Source: an uncultured Desulfotignum sp. (GTDB taxonomy: Bacteria > Desulfobacterota > Desulfobacteria > Desulfobacterales > Desulfobacteraceae). From it: a DNA stretch of 53,442 nt. The stretch is taken from positions 1 to 53,442 of the forward strand of contig CALGAJ010000053.1 in NCBI GenBank assembly GCA_937951975.1. Reading direction: 5' to 3'. Each line of letters begins with the position of its first letter. Within the stretch, counting starts at the first letter, position 1. The translations under genes were made by a program, and so were the position numbers. The notes below the pieces were generated by a model. It was given only the letters and a program-made list of their open reading frames with translations. It was not told the DNA's origin and did not search any database. Positions 16,022-24,498 of the stretch are shown one piece after another.

Positions 16022-18679
16022 ATGGGTTCGGATTCTCTGGACAAAGGGTATGAGCCGGCGGGAATTGAAGAGAAATGGTATCAGTTCTGGCAGGATAACG
16101 GGTTTTTCAGGGCGGAAGATACCAGTGACAAACCGCCTTTTTCCATCGTTATTCCCCCGCCCAATGTCACAGGTGTGCTTCATATGGGACATGCCCTGAA
16201 CAATGTGATCCAGGATATCATGTGCCGTTACAGGCGGCTGCTGGGGTATAATGTATTATGGATGCCGGGTACGGATCATGCCGGTATCGCCACGCAAAAC
16301 GTGGTGGAACGGGACCTGGCGGCCCGGGGTAAGAACCGGGACCAGCTGGGCCGGGAAGCGTTTATCCAAGAGGTCTGGAAATGGAAGGAGAAATCCGGCG
16401 GTGCCATCATCAACCAGCTCAAACGCCTGGGGGCCTCCTGTGACTGGGACCGGGAGCGGTTCACCATGGACGAGGGACTGTCCGATGCCGTGCGTAAAGT
16501 GTTTGTCCGGCTGTACAAGGAAGGCCTGATTTATGAAGGCCAGTATATTATTAACTGGTGTCCCCGGTGTCTTACCGCACTGGCGGATCTGGAAGTGGAG
16601 TATGAGGAGCAGGATTCATATCTGTATTATGTCCGGTATCCGTTCAAGGGCCAGAAAAAAGGACTGACCGTGGCCACGACCCGGCCGGAGACCATGTTCG
16701 GAGATACCGCCGTGGCCGTGAATCCGTCCGATGAACGGTTTGCGGATCTCAAGGAGACCCATGTGCTGCTGCCCCTGACGGACCGGCTCATTCCCATTAT
16801 CCGGGATACGTATGTGGACACCGCATTTGGTACCGGAGCCCTGAAAGTGACACCGGCCCATGATCCCAACGATTTTGATCTGGGGGAAAAACACGGGCTG
16901 GAGCGGATCAAGGTGATTGATGACAAGGGATTGATGACCGAGGCGGCCGGACCGTTCCAGGGCCAGGACCGGTTTGAATGCCGGACCCGGGTGGTCAAGG
17001 CCCTTGCAGATCAGGGGCTGCTGGAGAAAAAAGAACCGTTGAAGCACAGTGTGGGCAGCTGCTATCGATGCCGGACCGTGGTGGAGCCGGCTGTGTCCAA
17101 ACAATGGTTCGTAAAAGTGAAACCCCTGGCGGAAAAAGCCACGGAAGCGGTTCGTTCCGGACAGACCCGGATCATTCCGGATACCTGGTCCAAAACCTAT
17201 TTCGACTGGATGGACAATATCAGAGACTGGTGTATTTCACGGCAGATCTGGTGGGGACACCGCATTCCCGTGTGGAAATGCCCGGCATGCAATCATGTAA
17301 TGGTGGAGGAAACCGATCCGGTTGACTGCGCCGTGTGCGGGTCCAAAAACATCGTCCAGGAAACCGATGTGCTGGACACCTGGTTCTCTTCGGCCCTGTG
17401 GCCGTTTTCCACCATGGGGTGGCCGGAAGAAACGCCGCTGCTTAAAACCTTTTACCCCACCAATGTGCTGGTCACAGGCTTTGATATCCTGTTTTTCTGG
17501 GTGGCCCGGATGATGATGATGGGGATTCATTTCAAAGAGCAAGTCCCGTTCACGGATGTGTATATCCATGCCCTGGTCAGGGATGAGCACGGCAAGAAAA
17601 TGAGCAAATCCAAAGGCAATGTCATCGATCCGTTGAAAGTGATCGATCAGTACGGTGCAGATGCGTTCCGCTTCCCTCTGGCGGCGTTTGCAGCCCAGGG
17701 CCGGGATGTGAAAATGTCTGAATCCCGGGTGGAAGGATACCGGCATTTTGTCAATAAACTGTGGAATGCGGCCCGGTTTTCATTGATGCATATCACATCG
17801 GAAGACCCCACGTTTGAGGATGATAACTTGACCTTGTGGGAACGCTGGATTCTGTCCCGGTCGGCCGCCACTTCCCTGGCCGTGAAACAAGGAATTGAAA
17901 ATTACCGCTTTAATGAAGCGGCTTCTGCTGTGTATCAGTTTGTGTGGCATGAATTCTGTGACTGGTTCATTGAAACGGAAAAACCGGCCCTGTATGAAAA
18001 ACAGGGAGGAATTCGAAGAAACACGGCCCGGGCGGTTCTGGCAAAGGTCCTCAAGGATATTCTGGTGATGCTGCATCCGTTCATGCCGTTTGTCACCGAA
18101 GAGATTTATCATCTGATGCCCGCCACCCAGGGGTCGGTGATGCAGGCGGCATTTCCATACTCAGAGGATGCCTACACCCGCTACAGAAATGAACAGGTCG
18201 AAGCGGACATGGCTTTTGTGTTTGATCTGATTTCCGGTGTCCGGAACATCCGGAGCGAAATGAACATTCAGCCATCCATGAAAATCAAGGTGCTGGCCCA
18301 TACGGAAAATGAAAAAGAAAAATTGCTGATCGTGGAAAACAAAGCCGTGATTTCCACATTGGCCACCATGGAACGCCTGTCTTTCTGCGATCTTGAGAAT
18401 GTACCCAAATCCTGTGCCAGTGCCGTGAACGGCAATACGACTTGTTTTGTGTCCCTGGAAGGGGTGATTGATTTTGAAAAAGAGATTCTTCGCCTGGAAA
18501 AGGAACTGGAGAAAAACACAAAAGAGCTGGTCGGGGTCCAGAAACGCCTGGGAAATGAGAGTTTTCTGGAAAAAGCCCCCCAGGAAGTCATTGACAAGGT
18601 CCATGCCCGGCATGCTGATTTAACGGAAAAAAATGAGAAGCTGGCGGCCAATCTTCAACGGATTCAGGAAATGGCATAA
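16022..18679 (+). CDS. valS: Valyl-tRNA synthetase
   Basis: This 885-aa class I aminoacyl-tRNA synthetase charges tRNA-Val. The HIGH-type motif appears in PPNVTGVLHMGHALN (around residue 43) and the KMSKS loop in GKKMSKSKGNVIDP (around residue 525). The editing CP1 domain has the typical TTRPETMFGDTAVAVNP. A zinc-type insertion is visible in WKCPACNHVM with a following CAVCGS. The C-terminal coiled-coil arm (EILRLEKELEKNTKELVGVQ) is present, so the protein is complete. TAGGAG lies just upstream of the ATG. nadC starts 3 bp after the stop. Confidence 0.98.
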   Translation: MGSDSLDKGYEPAGIEEKWYQFWQDNGFFRAEDTSDKPPFSIVIPPPNVTGVLHMGHALNNVIQDIMCRYRRLLGYNVLWMPGTDHAGIATQNVVERDLAARGKNRDQLGREAFIQEVWKWKEKSGGAIINQLKRLGASCDWDRERFTMDEGLSDAVRKVFVRLYKEGLIYEGQYIINWCPRCLTALADLEVEYEEQDSYLYYVRYPFKGQKKGLTVATTRPETMFGDTAVAVNPSDERFADLKETHVLLPLTDRLIPIIRDTYVDTAFGTGALKVTPAHDPNDFDLGEKHGLERIKVIDDKGLMTEAAGPFQGQDRFECRTRVVKALADQGLLEKKEPLKHSVGSCYRCRTVVEPAVSKQWFVKVKPLAEKATEAVRSGQTRIIPDTWSKTYFDWMDNIRDWCISRQIWWGHRIPVWKCPACNHVMVEETDPVDCAVCGSKNIVQETDVLDTWFSSALWPFSTMGWPEETPLLKTFYPTNVLVTGFDILFFWVARMMMMGIHFKEQVPFTDVYIHALVRDEHGKKMSKSKGNVIDPLKVIDQYGADAFRFPLAAFAAQGRDVKMSESRVEGYRHFVNKLWNAARFSLMHITSEDPTFEDDNLTLWERWILSRSAATSLAVKQGIENYRFNEAASAVYQFVWHEFCDWFIETEKPALYEKQGGIRRNTARAVLAKVLKDILVMLHPFMPFVTEEIYHLMPATQGSVMQAAFPYSEDAYTRYRNEQVEADMAFVFDLISGVRNIRSEMNIQPSMKIKVLAHTENEKEKLLIVENKAVISTLATMERLSFCDLENVPKSCASAVNGNTTCFVSLEGVIDFEKEILRLEKELEKNTKELVGVQKRLGNESFLEKAPQEVIDKVHARHADLTEKNEKLAANLQRIQEMA

Positions 18680-18682
18680 CCC

Positions 18683-19513
18683 ATGGACATGATTCACCAG
18701 ATTATCGCACTGGCCCTGTTTGAGGATTCCGGTCTCGGGGATATCACCTCGGAAAGCATTCTGCCCGGTCATAGAAAAGGACACGGTGTGATTGTCGCAA
18801 AACAGGATTGTATCCTGGCCGGAACGGATGCGGCCCGAAGAACATTTAAGATGCTGGATCCGGAGACAACCCTCAGATTTTTTTTCCAGGACGGGGACAC
18901 GGTATCCAGCGGGGAAGACGTGCTCACGGTGGAAGGGGATCTGCTGTGCCTGCTGAAAGCGGAGAGGGTGGCATTGAATTTTATGCAGCGGCTGTCCGGC
19001 ATTGCCACCTTGACCCGGAAATATGTCACCGCTTTGGCGGGCGCTTCTGTCCGGTTGACCGATACAAGGAAAACCACGCCGGGATGGCGTCAGCTGGAAA
19101 AAGAAGCGGTCCGGGCCGGCGGCGGCCATAATCACCGGTTCTCCCTGTATGACGGGATTCTGATCAAAGACAACCACATTGCGGTTGCCGGCAGTATTTT
19201 TGCGGCGGTTCAAGCCGTGAAAAATCGAACGTCCCATTTGATGAAGATTGAAGTGGAAGTCTCGACCATGGATCAGGTGGATCAGGCCTTGGCAGCGGGT
19301 GCGGATGTGATCATGCTGGATAACATGTCCATGGAAGAAATGGCGGCTGCTGTGGCCCGTATCCATGGACAGGCCCTGGTGGAAGCATCAGGGAATGTTT
19401 CCATTGAAACCCTGAGAGATATTGCAGATACCGGCGTGGATGTGATTTCCTGCGGCGCGTTGACCCATCAGGCCCGGTCGGTTGATTTGAGCATGCGTAT
19501 TTTTGACAAGTAA
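18683..19513 (+). CDS. nadC: Nicotinate-nucleotide pyrophosphorylase (carboxylating)
   Basis: This 276-aa enzyme converts quinolinate and PRPP to nicotinate mononucleotide, carbon dioxide and pyrophosphate in de novo NAD synthesis. The family blocks are clear: ALFEDSGLGDITSE at the N terminus, NFMQRLSGIAT, then TRKTTPGWRQLEKEAVRAGG with the quinolinate and PRPP-binding basic residues, and GILIKDNHI. IMLDNMS and EASGNVSIETL close the barrel. The length is normal. It begins 3 bp after valS and is certainly cotranscribed with it. Neither nadA nor nadB is nearby. Confidence 0.97.
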   Translation: MDMIHQIIALALFEDSGLGDITSESILPGHRKGHGVIVAKQDCILAGTDAARRTFKMLDPETTLRFFFQDGDTVSSGEDVLTVEGDLLCLLKAERVALNFMQRLSGIATLTRKYVTALAGASVRLTDTRKTTPGWRQLEKEAVRAGGGHNHRFSLYDGILIKDNHIAVAGSIFAAVQAVKNRTSHLMKIEVEVSTMDQVDQALAAGADVIMLDNMSMEEMAAAVARIHGQALVEASGNVSIETLRDIADTGVDVISCGALTHQARSVDLSMRIFDK

Positions 19514-19517
19514 AAAA

Positions 19518-20417
19518 TTAATTGACGCAAGTCAGCCGGTCCCGTCCGTTTCTCTTGGATAGATACAGGGCCTGGTCCGTGCGATGGATAAAAGATGTGA
19601 AATCTTCACCGGGCCGAAGTTCGCTGGCACCGATACTGATGGTGATGGATTTTTTGATACCGGGGGCGGGTTCAAAGATTTCCCGGCTGATGTGTTCTTT
19701 GATCCGGTGTCCCACCACACAGGCTTTTTTAATGTCGGTTTCAGGTAAAAGCACGGCAAATTCTTCCCCGCCGTATCGATAGGCAGTGTCCATGGACCGC
19801 ATGCATGCATTGATGATGCGGCCGATGGCCATCAGAACCTTGTCCCCTTTTAAATGACCCCAAGTGTCATTGTAGTTCTTGAAAAAATCAATATCCAGAA
19901 TCAACAAGGACAAATGGTGCTGATACCGCTCATTTCTTTCAATTTCCAGTTTGATCTGCCGGAAAAACTGACGGGAGTTGTACAGGTTGGTAAGCGCATC
20001 GGTGATGGCCAGGTGTTCCATTTCCTTGAGCAGTTCGTTCCGTTCCCTTTTGAATGCCGCTTCCCGCAGTACCCGTTTTATGCGCAGATTCAGCTCTTCA
20101 AAACGGAAAGGCTTGAAAATGAAATCACTGGCACCGATTTTCACAGCCTCTTCATATGAATAATCCGCACTGTAACCGGTCATGACGATGACATCTATCT
20201 CATATTTTTCCTTGATGATCCGTGTCAGTTCCAGGCCGTCCATGCCCTGCATCATGATATCGGTGAGCACCACGTCCACGGCGCAGATTTCCAGTTTTTT
20301 CAAGGCACCCTCGGCACTGGTGACAGCCGTCACTTGATAGGAAAGGAGACTGAGATATTCTTTTACAGAATCTTTAACAGTGTTATCATCATCAACAATC
20401 AGAATTGTGTATACCAT
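19518..20417 (-). CDS. Response regulator with GGDEF output domain (diguanylate cyclase)
   Basis: This 299-aa protein has an N-terminal receiver domain (residues 1 to about 120) with the acidic pocket in VDDDN and the phosphoacceptor aspartate in VVLTDIMMQGMDG near residue 53. The C-terminal GGDEF domain (about 135-299) has an intact active site, YGGEEFAVL, so it should make cyclic di-GMP. Five residues before it lies RSMD, matching the RxxD inhibitory site and its spacing in PleD, so product feedback is likely. No histidine kinase gene is adjacent. It is convergent with nadC (4-bp gap) and diverges from lepA. Confidence 0.92.
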   Translation of the reverse strand: MVYTILIVDDDNTVKDSVKEYLSLLSYQVTAVTSAEGALKKLEICAVDVVLTDIMMQGMDGLELTRIIKEKYEIDVIVMTGYSADYSYEEAVKIGASDFIFKPFRFEELNLRIKRVLREAAFKRERNELLKEMEHLAITDALTNLYNSRQFFRQIKLEIERNERYQHHLSLLILDIDFFKNYNDTWGHLKGDKVLMAIGRIINACMRSMDTAYRYGGEEFAVLLPETDIKKACVVGHRIKEHISREIFEPAPGIKKSITISIGASELRPGEDFTSFIHRTDQALYLSKRNGRDRLTCVN

Positions 20418-20456
20418 TTTTTCTCCCGGGGCAGAATGTGATCATATGAGCTGATC

Positions 20457-20515
20457 TTGACACTTTTTTATACAATTGATACATGTATGCAGATAGCTAA
20501 ATTTTAAAATTAGCT
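20457..20515 (+). promoter_or_regulatory. Candidate lepA promoter and adjacent inverted repeat
   Basis: TTGACA (20457-20462) is followed after 17 bp by TACATG (20480-20485), a modest -10 match. Just downstream AGCTAA (20495-20500) and TTAGCT (20510-20515) flank ATTTTAAAA, forming a near-perfect inverted repeat in the lepA leader that could be an operator or a weak hairpin. Confidence 0.35.
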
Positions 20516-20556
20516 TATTTAAAAGATATTTGTCAACTTCATAGTTTGGAGAAGCG

Positions 20557-22359
20557 TTGAACATTCACCAGAAACAGATCCGAAATTTTTCCATCATCGC
20601 CCACATCGATCACGGCAAATCCACCCTGTCGGACCGGCTGATTCAGTTGACCGGTATTGTTTCCGAGCGGGACATGAAAGAACAGATTTTAGACACCATG
20701 GACATCGAGCGGGAACGGGGCATCACCATCAAATCCCAGACCGTGTCTCTGCCCTATACGGCGGATGACGGCACAGAATACCTGTTGAACCTCATCGATA
20801 CACCCGGGCATGTGGATTTTTCCTATGAAGTGTCCCGGGCCTTGAAATCCTGTGAAGGCGCTCTGATCATTGTGGATGCCACCCAGGGCGTGGAGGCCCA
20901 GACCCTGGCCAACCTGTACCTGGCCATGGAGCTCGACCTGACCATCATCCCCGTGATCAATAAAATCGATCTGCCGTCTGCAGAAGTGGAATGGGTAAAA
21001 AATCAGATTGAAGAGGATCTGGGACTGGACGGTGAAAAAGCACTGCAGGTGTCCGCCAAGACCGGGCAGGGGGTGGATCAGCTGTTTCCGGCTATTGTGG
21101 CGGTCATCCCCCCGCCGACGGTGGACAAGGAAAATCGGTTCAAAGCATTGATTTTCGATTCTCATTATGACTCTTTCCGGGGAACCATTGTCCATTTCCG
21201 GATATTTGACGGAACCATCAAAAAAGGGGACACCATTTTGTTCATGCAAAATGACTCCCGGTACAAGGTGGAGGAAGTGGGGTTGTTTCAGATCAAGCGG
21301 ATTCCCCAGAAAAGCCTGTATGGCGGCCAGGTGGGATATCTGATTGCCGGAATCAAAAATATTTCCGATGTCAAGATCGGGGACACCATCACCATGGCGG
21401 ACCGGCCCTGTGCCAGGCCGGTGGGCGGATTCCGGGAACCCACACCCGTGGTGTTCTCTTCCATGTACCCGGTGGCATCCGACGATTACGGGGAGCTCAC
21501 CGAAGCCCTGGAACGCCTCAAGCTCAATGATGCATCCCTGATTTATGAAAAAGACAGCTCCGCGGCACTGGGATTCGGATACCGGTGCGGGTTTTTGGGA
21601 CTGCTTCACCTGGAGGTGGTGCAGGAACGCCTGGAGCGGGAATACGATATCTCCTTGATTCTGACTTCTCCCTCGGTGCAGTATGAGATCACCACCACGG
21701 ACGGAGAGGTGCACATCATCGACAACCCGGTGAACTATCCGGACCCGGCGGAAATTTCAAAGATCCGGGAGCCCTTTATCAAGGCGACGATTATCGTGCC
21801 CGACCGGTACATGGGCAATGTGATGCAGGTATGCCATGAGTTCAGAGGCGTGAGTACAACCTATCAATACCTGACTTCCAACCGCATGGAAATGAAGTTT
21901 GAACTGCCTCTGGCCGAAGTGGTGTATGAATTCTACGACCGGCTCAAATCCGTCACCCAGGGATACGGGTCGTTTGATTATGAAATCGCCGGATATCAGG
22001 AAACCGATCTGGTGAAGCTGGATTTTCTCATCAACGGGGAACGGGTGGATGCCCTGTCCGTATTGATACACAGAGACAAGGCCGAAGCACGGGCCAGGAC
22101 CGCCTGTAAAAAACTGCGGGAGGAAATTCCCCGCCAGCAGTTCAAGATCCCCATTCAGGGGGCCATCGGCGGTAAAATCATCGCCCGGGAAACCGTTTCC
22201 GCGTTCAGAAAGGATGTCACGGCCAAATGTTATGGCGGAGATATTTCCCGGAAACGCAAGCTTTTAGAAAAGCAGAAAAAAGGCAAAAAACGCATGAAAA
22301 TGGTGGGGTCTGTGGAGATCCCTCAGTCCGCGTTTCTGTCCGTGCTCAAGTCGGAATAG
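20557..22359 (+). CDS. lepA: Elongation factor 4 (LepA)
   Basis: This 600-aa translational GTPase acts on stalled ribosomes (back-translocation or initiation quality control). The GTPase motifs are AHIDHGKST (G1), ERERGITIKSQ (G2), DTPGHVDF (G3) and NKIDLPSA (G4). The C-terminal LepA-specific domain is present, with CYGGDISRKRKLLEKQKKGK and the final GSVEIPQSAFLSVLKS. The start is a TTG at 20557, chosen because GGAGAAG lies 3-9 bases upstream and because the family N terminus (IRNFSIIAHIDHG) begins there. The 3' end overlaps the convergent peptidase gene by 14 bp. Confidence 0.97.
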   Translation: MNIHQKQIRNFSIIAHIDHGKSTLSDRLIQLTGIVSERDMKEQILDTMDIERERGITIKSQTVSLPYTADDGTEYLLNLIDTPGHVDFSYEVSRALKSCEGALIIVDATQGVEAQTLANLYLAMELDLTIIPVINKIDLPSAEVEWVKNQIEEDLGLDGEKALQVSAKTGQGVDQLFPAIVAVIPPPTVDKENRFKALIFDSHYDSFRGTIVHFRIFDGTIKKGDTILFMQNDSRYKVEEVGLFQIKRIPQKSLYGGQVGYLIAGIKNISDVKIGDTITMADRPCARPVGGFREPTPVVFSSMYPVASDDYGELTEALERLKLNDASLIYEKDSSAALGFGYRCGFLGLLHLEVVQERLEREYDISLILTSPSVQYEITTTDGEVHIIDNPVNYPDPAEISKIREPFIKATIIVPDRYMGNVMQVCHEFRGVSTTYQYLTSNRMEMKFELPLAEVVYEFYDRLKSVTQGYGSFDYEIAGYQETDLVKLDFLINGERVDALSVLIHRDKAEARARTACKKLREEIPRQQFKIPIQGAIGGKIIARETVSAFRKDVTAKCYGGDISRKRKLLEKQKKGKKRMKMVGSVEIPQSAFLSVLKSE

Positions 22360-23521
22360 GGGGCTGACACCGGGCCAGGATACGGGCAAACAGCCGGGCC
22401 CGGTCCACCACACTCTGTTTGATGATAAACTCTTCCGGACTGTGGTCTTTCGCTCCCATGGGTCCCAGCCCGTCAATCACCGGAATTCCGGCCTGGGCGA
22501 TGATGTTGGCATCGGACACGCCCTGGCGCCGCTCCGGGACGACTGCCATCCCCAGTTGTCTGCCCAGAGATTGAATCTGCGTGAACAGGGCCATGCCGCC
22601 AGATGTTTCCGGCATGGCCGGCCGTTGGGAAATCCAAGTCAATGTGGTCCGGGTCCGGGGAATGACGGACGTTGCCATGATCTGGTCCAGTGCATGGGTC
22701 AGGCGGGTTTTGTCCGCATCGGTGGTAAATCGGAAATCCACAGCAGCCCGGGCATGCGAAGCAACCGTATTGGGTCCGATACCGCCGCTCACCCGTCCCA
22801 CATTCGCGCAGACCCCCTGATCCGGCCGGTGCAGCGCTTCAATGGCAATGGTTTTGTGGGCCAGTTCCAGGATGGCACTGGCCTTGTCAGCACCGGCAAA
22901 CGCGGCATGGCCGGCTTCACCGGTCACTTCGATTTGAACCGACAGGTTGCCTTTCCGGGCCACCACAATTTTTCCTCCAAGCCCCCCGGCTTCCAGCACC
23001 AGTCCCATGCCGCTCTCCCGGGCCAGGTCCAGAATCAATTGCCTGGAAGAAGGAGAACCGATCTCTTCGTCGGCGTTGAACACGAACACAATGGGAGGAA
23101 TACCCGTACACCGGGTTTCAATCAGCGCTTTGAGGGCATACATTCCCACCACCAGTCCGGCTTTCATGTCTGCGGTGCCGGGCCCGTAGCAACGGGTGTC
23201 ATCTTCCGAATAAGAGGTGAAATCCGTATCCGCCGGGAACACGGTATCCATGTGGCCGGTGATCAGTACCGGTTTTTTTTCCGGGTCCGTGCCCGGATAC
23301 CGTGCCACCAGGTGGTCACCATGATCGGTCTGGGCAATGGTCTGACAGAAGAATCCCATGGTTTCCATTTCCTGTCGGATGGCGCGGCAGACACGATCCA
23401 CACCGGGTTTGTTTCCCGTCCCGCTCTGGATATTGACCAGTGCGGCCAGAAGTCCGAACATCTCGGTCGCATGACGGGTCAGCCAGGTATGGACAGGGTC
23501 ATTGTTTTGTTTTTCACGCAT
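22346..23521 (-). CDS. M20 family metallopeptidase (carboxypeptidase G2/ArgE-like)
   Basis: This 391-aa zinc-dependent hydrolase is of the M20 family. The metal and catalytic motifs are visible in order: LITGHMDTVFP (first His and the following Asp), YGPGTADMKAGLV (bridging Asp), NADEEIGS (catalytic Glu and ligand), and LVLEAG. The dimerisation domain starts around GKIVVARKGNLSVQIEV. A late MGAKDHSPEEF supplies the last histidine ligand. It lacks a signal peptide and should be cytoplasmic. The exact substrate (an N-acyl amino acid, a dipeptide or a glutamate conjugate) cannot be read from sequence; glutamate carboxypeptidase-like enzymes are the closest by eye. Confidence 0.88.
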   Translation of the reverse strand: MREKQNNDPVHTWLTRHATEMFGLLAALVNIQSGTGNKPGVDRVCRAIRQEMETMGFFCQTIAQTDHGDHLVARYPGTDPEKKPVLITGHMDTVFPADTDFTSYSEDDTRCYGPGTADMKAGLVVGMYALKALIETRCTGIPPIVFVFNADEEIGSPSSRQLILDLARESGMGLVLEAGGLGGKIVVARKGNLSVQIEVTGEAGHAAFAGADKASAILELAHKTIAIEALHRPDQGVCANVGRVSGGIGPNTVASHARAAVDFRFTTDADKTRLTHALDQIMATSVIPRTRTTLTWISQRPAMPETSGGMALFTQIQSLGRQLGMAVVPERRQGVSDANIIAQAGIPVIDGLGPMGAKDHSPEEFIIKQSVVDRARLFARILARCQPPIPT

Positions 23522-23721
23522 GTGATTTTTCTTTCATTTCAACAGTGGAAGTATTTAAAAAAAATACCCGTGTAAATCCTTGCGTATTTCGGGCGGACAA
23601 TCAAGATCTTTCCTTGAAGCCCCTTTTCTTTTGAGTGTAAATGAGGTAAAAAAAATCTGTCAAGCTGAACTTGGCAATAATTTTGTTACAGAAGTTAAAA
23701 AATAAAAGGAGAATTATCTCA

Positions 23722-24486
23722 ATGGACTATGAAACAATTTTGGTGGACATCAGGAATCATGTGGGCGTGATCCGGTTGAACCGGCCAAAAGTACTCAATG
23801 CCATGAACCGGCAGCTGTGGACGGAAATGATGGATGCACTGGAGGCGTTGGGGCAGAATGACCAGGTCAAGGCACTGATCATCACCGGAGAGGGCCGGGC
23901 CTTTTCAACGGGTGCGGATTTGAAGGATTCCAAAGGGCGGACCATTGAAGCCTACCGCCAGTACCTGGAATCGCTTCAGGAAGCATCCCGGAAAATTCTG
24001 CGGTTTGAAAAACCCACCATTGCCGCCATCAACGGGTATGCCCTGGGATCCGGGTATGAGCTGGCTCTGGCATGCGATATCCGGATCGCGGCGGCTGAAG
24101 CATTGATCGGGTCTCCCGAGGCAAAAGTCACTTCATCGGTCACCGGCGGGGCATTCCGCCTGGTTCAGGACCTGGTGGGGCCGGGTAAGGCCAAGGAACT
24201 GCTGTTCACCGCTGAGAATATCACCGGGGAAGAAGCCTGCCGCATAGGCCTTGTGAACAAGTCCGTGCCCTTGGAGCAGCTCATGGATGAAGCCGTTGCC
24301 ATGGCAGATAAGATCTGCGCCAATTCCGCGTTTTCGTTGAAACTCATCAAAAAGGGGCTGGCCATGGCCGCCGGAGAAGTCAGCCTGGAAGCCCTCATGG
24401 ATTATGAAATCGAAGCCTGCCTGGCCTGTGTATCCACCAAGGAACGTCAGACCTCGCTGGATGAATTTGCCCAGCGCAAAAAATAA
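23722..24486 (+). CDS. Enoyl-CoA hydratase/isomerase family protein (crotonase)
   Basis: This 254-aa protein has the crotonase fold signatures. VGVIRLNRPKVLNAMNR is near the N terminus, FSTGADLK forms the first oxyanion-hole strand, and INGYALGSGYELALACDIRI includes the second oxyanion glycine and the first catalytic glutamate. IGSPEAKV provides a glutamate at the second catalytic position. It could hydrate enoyl-CoA or act as an isomerase; the substrate is unknown. The start at 23722 was chosen for AAAGGAG 9 bases upstream and the usual N-terminal length. A nearby downstream ADP-forming acyl-CoA synthetase (12-bp gap) and a TAXI transporter point to uptake and activation of an organic acid. 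Confidence 0.92.
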   Translation: MDYETILVDIRNHVGVIRLNRPKVLNAMNRQLWTEMMDALEALGQNDQVKALIITGEGRAFSTGADLKDSKGRTIEAYRQYLESLQEASRKILRFEKPTIAAINGYALGSGYELALACDIRIAAAEALIGSPEAKVTSSVTGGAFRLVQDLVGPGKAKELLFTAENITGEEACRIGLVNKSVPLEQLMDEAVAMADKICANSAFSLKLIKKGLAMAAGEVSLEALMDYEIEACLACVSTKERQTSLDEFAQRKK

Positions 24487-24498
24487 AGGAAGGAACCC

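Noticed and set aside
22442..23575. A 377-codon plus-strand open frame opposite the M20 peptidase.
   Set aside because: The peptidase on the minus strand carries all M20 metal motifs; the opposite frame has low-complexity, histidine- and glycine-rich composition typical of antisense frames.
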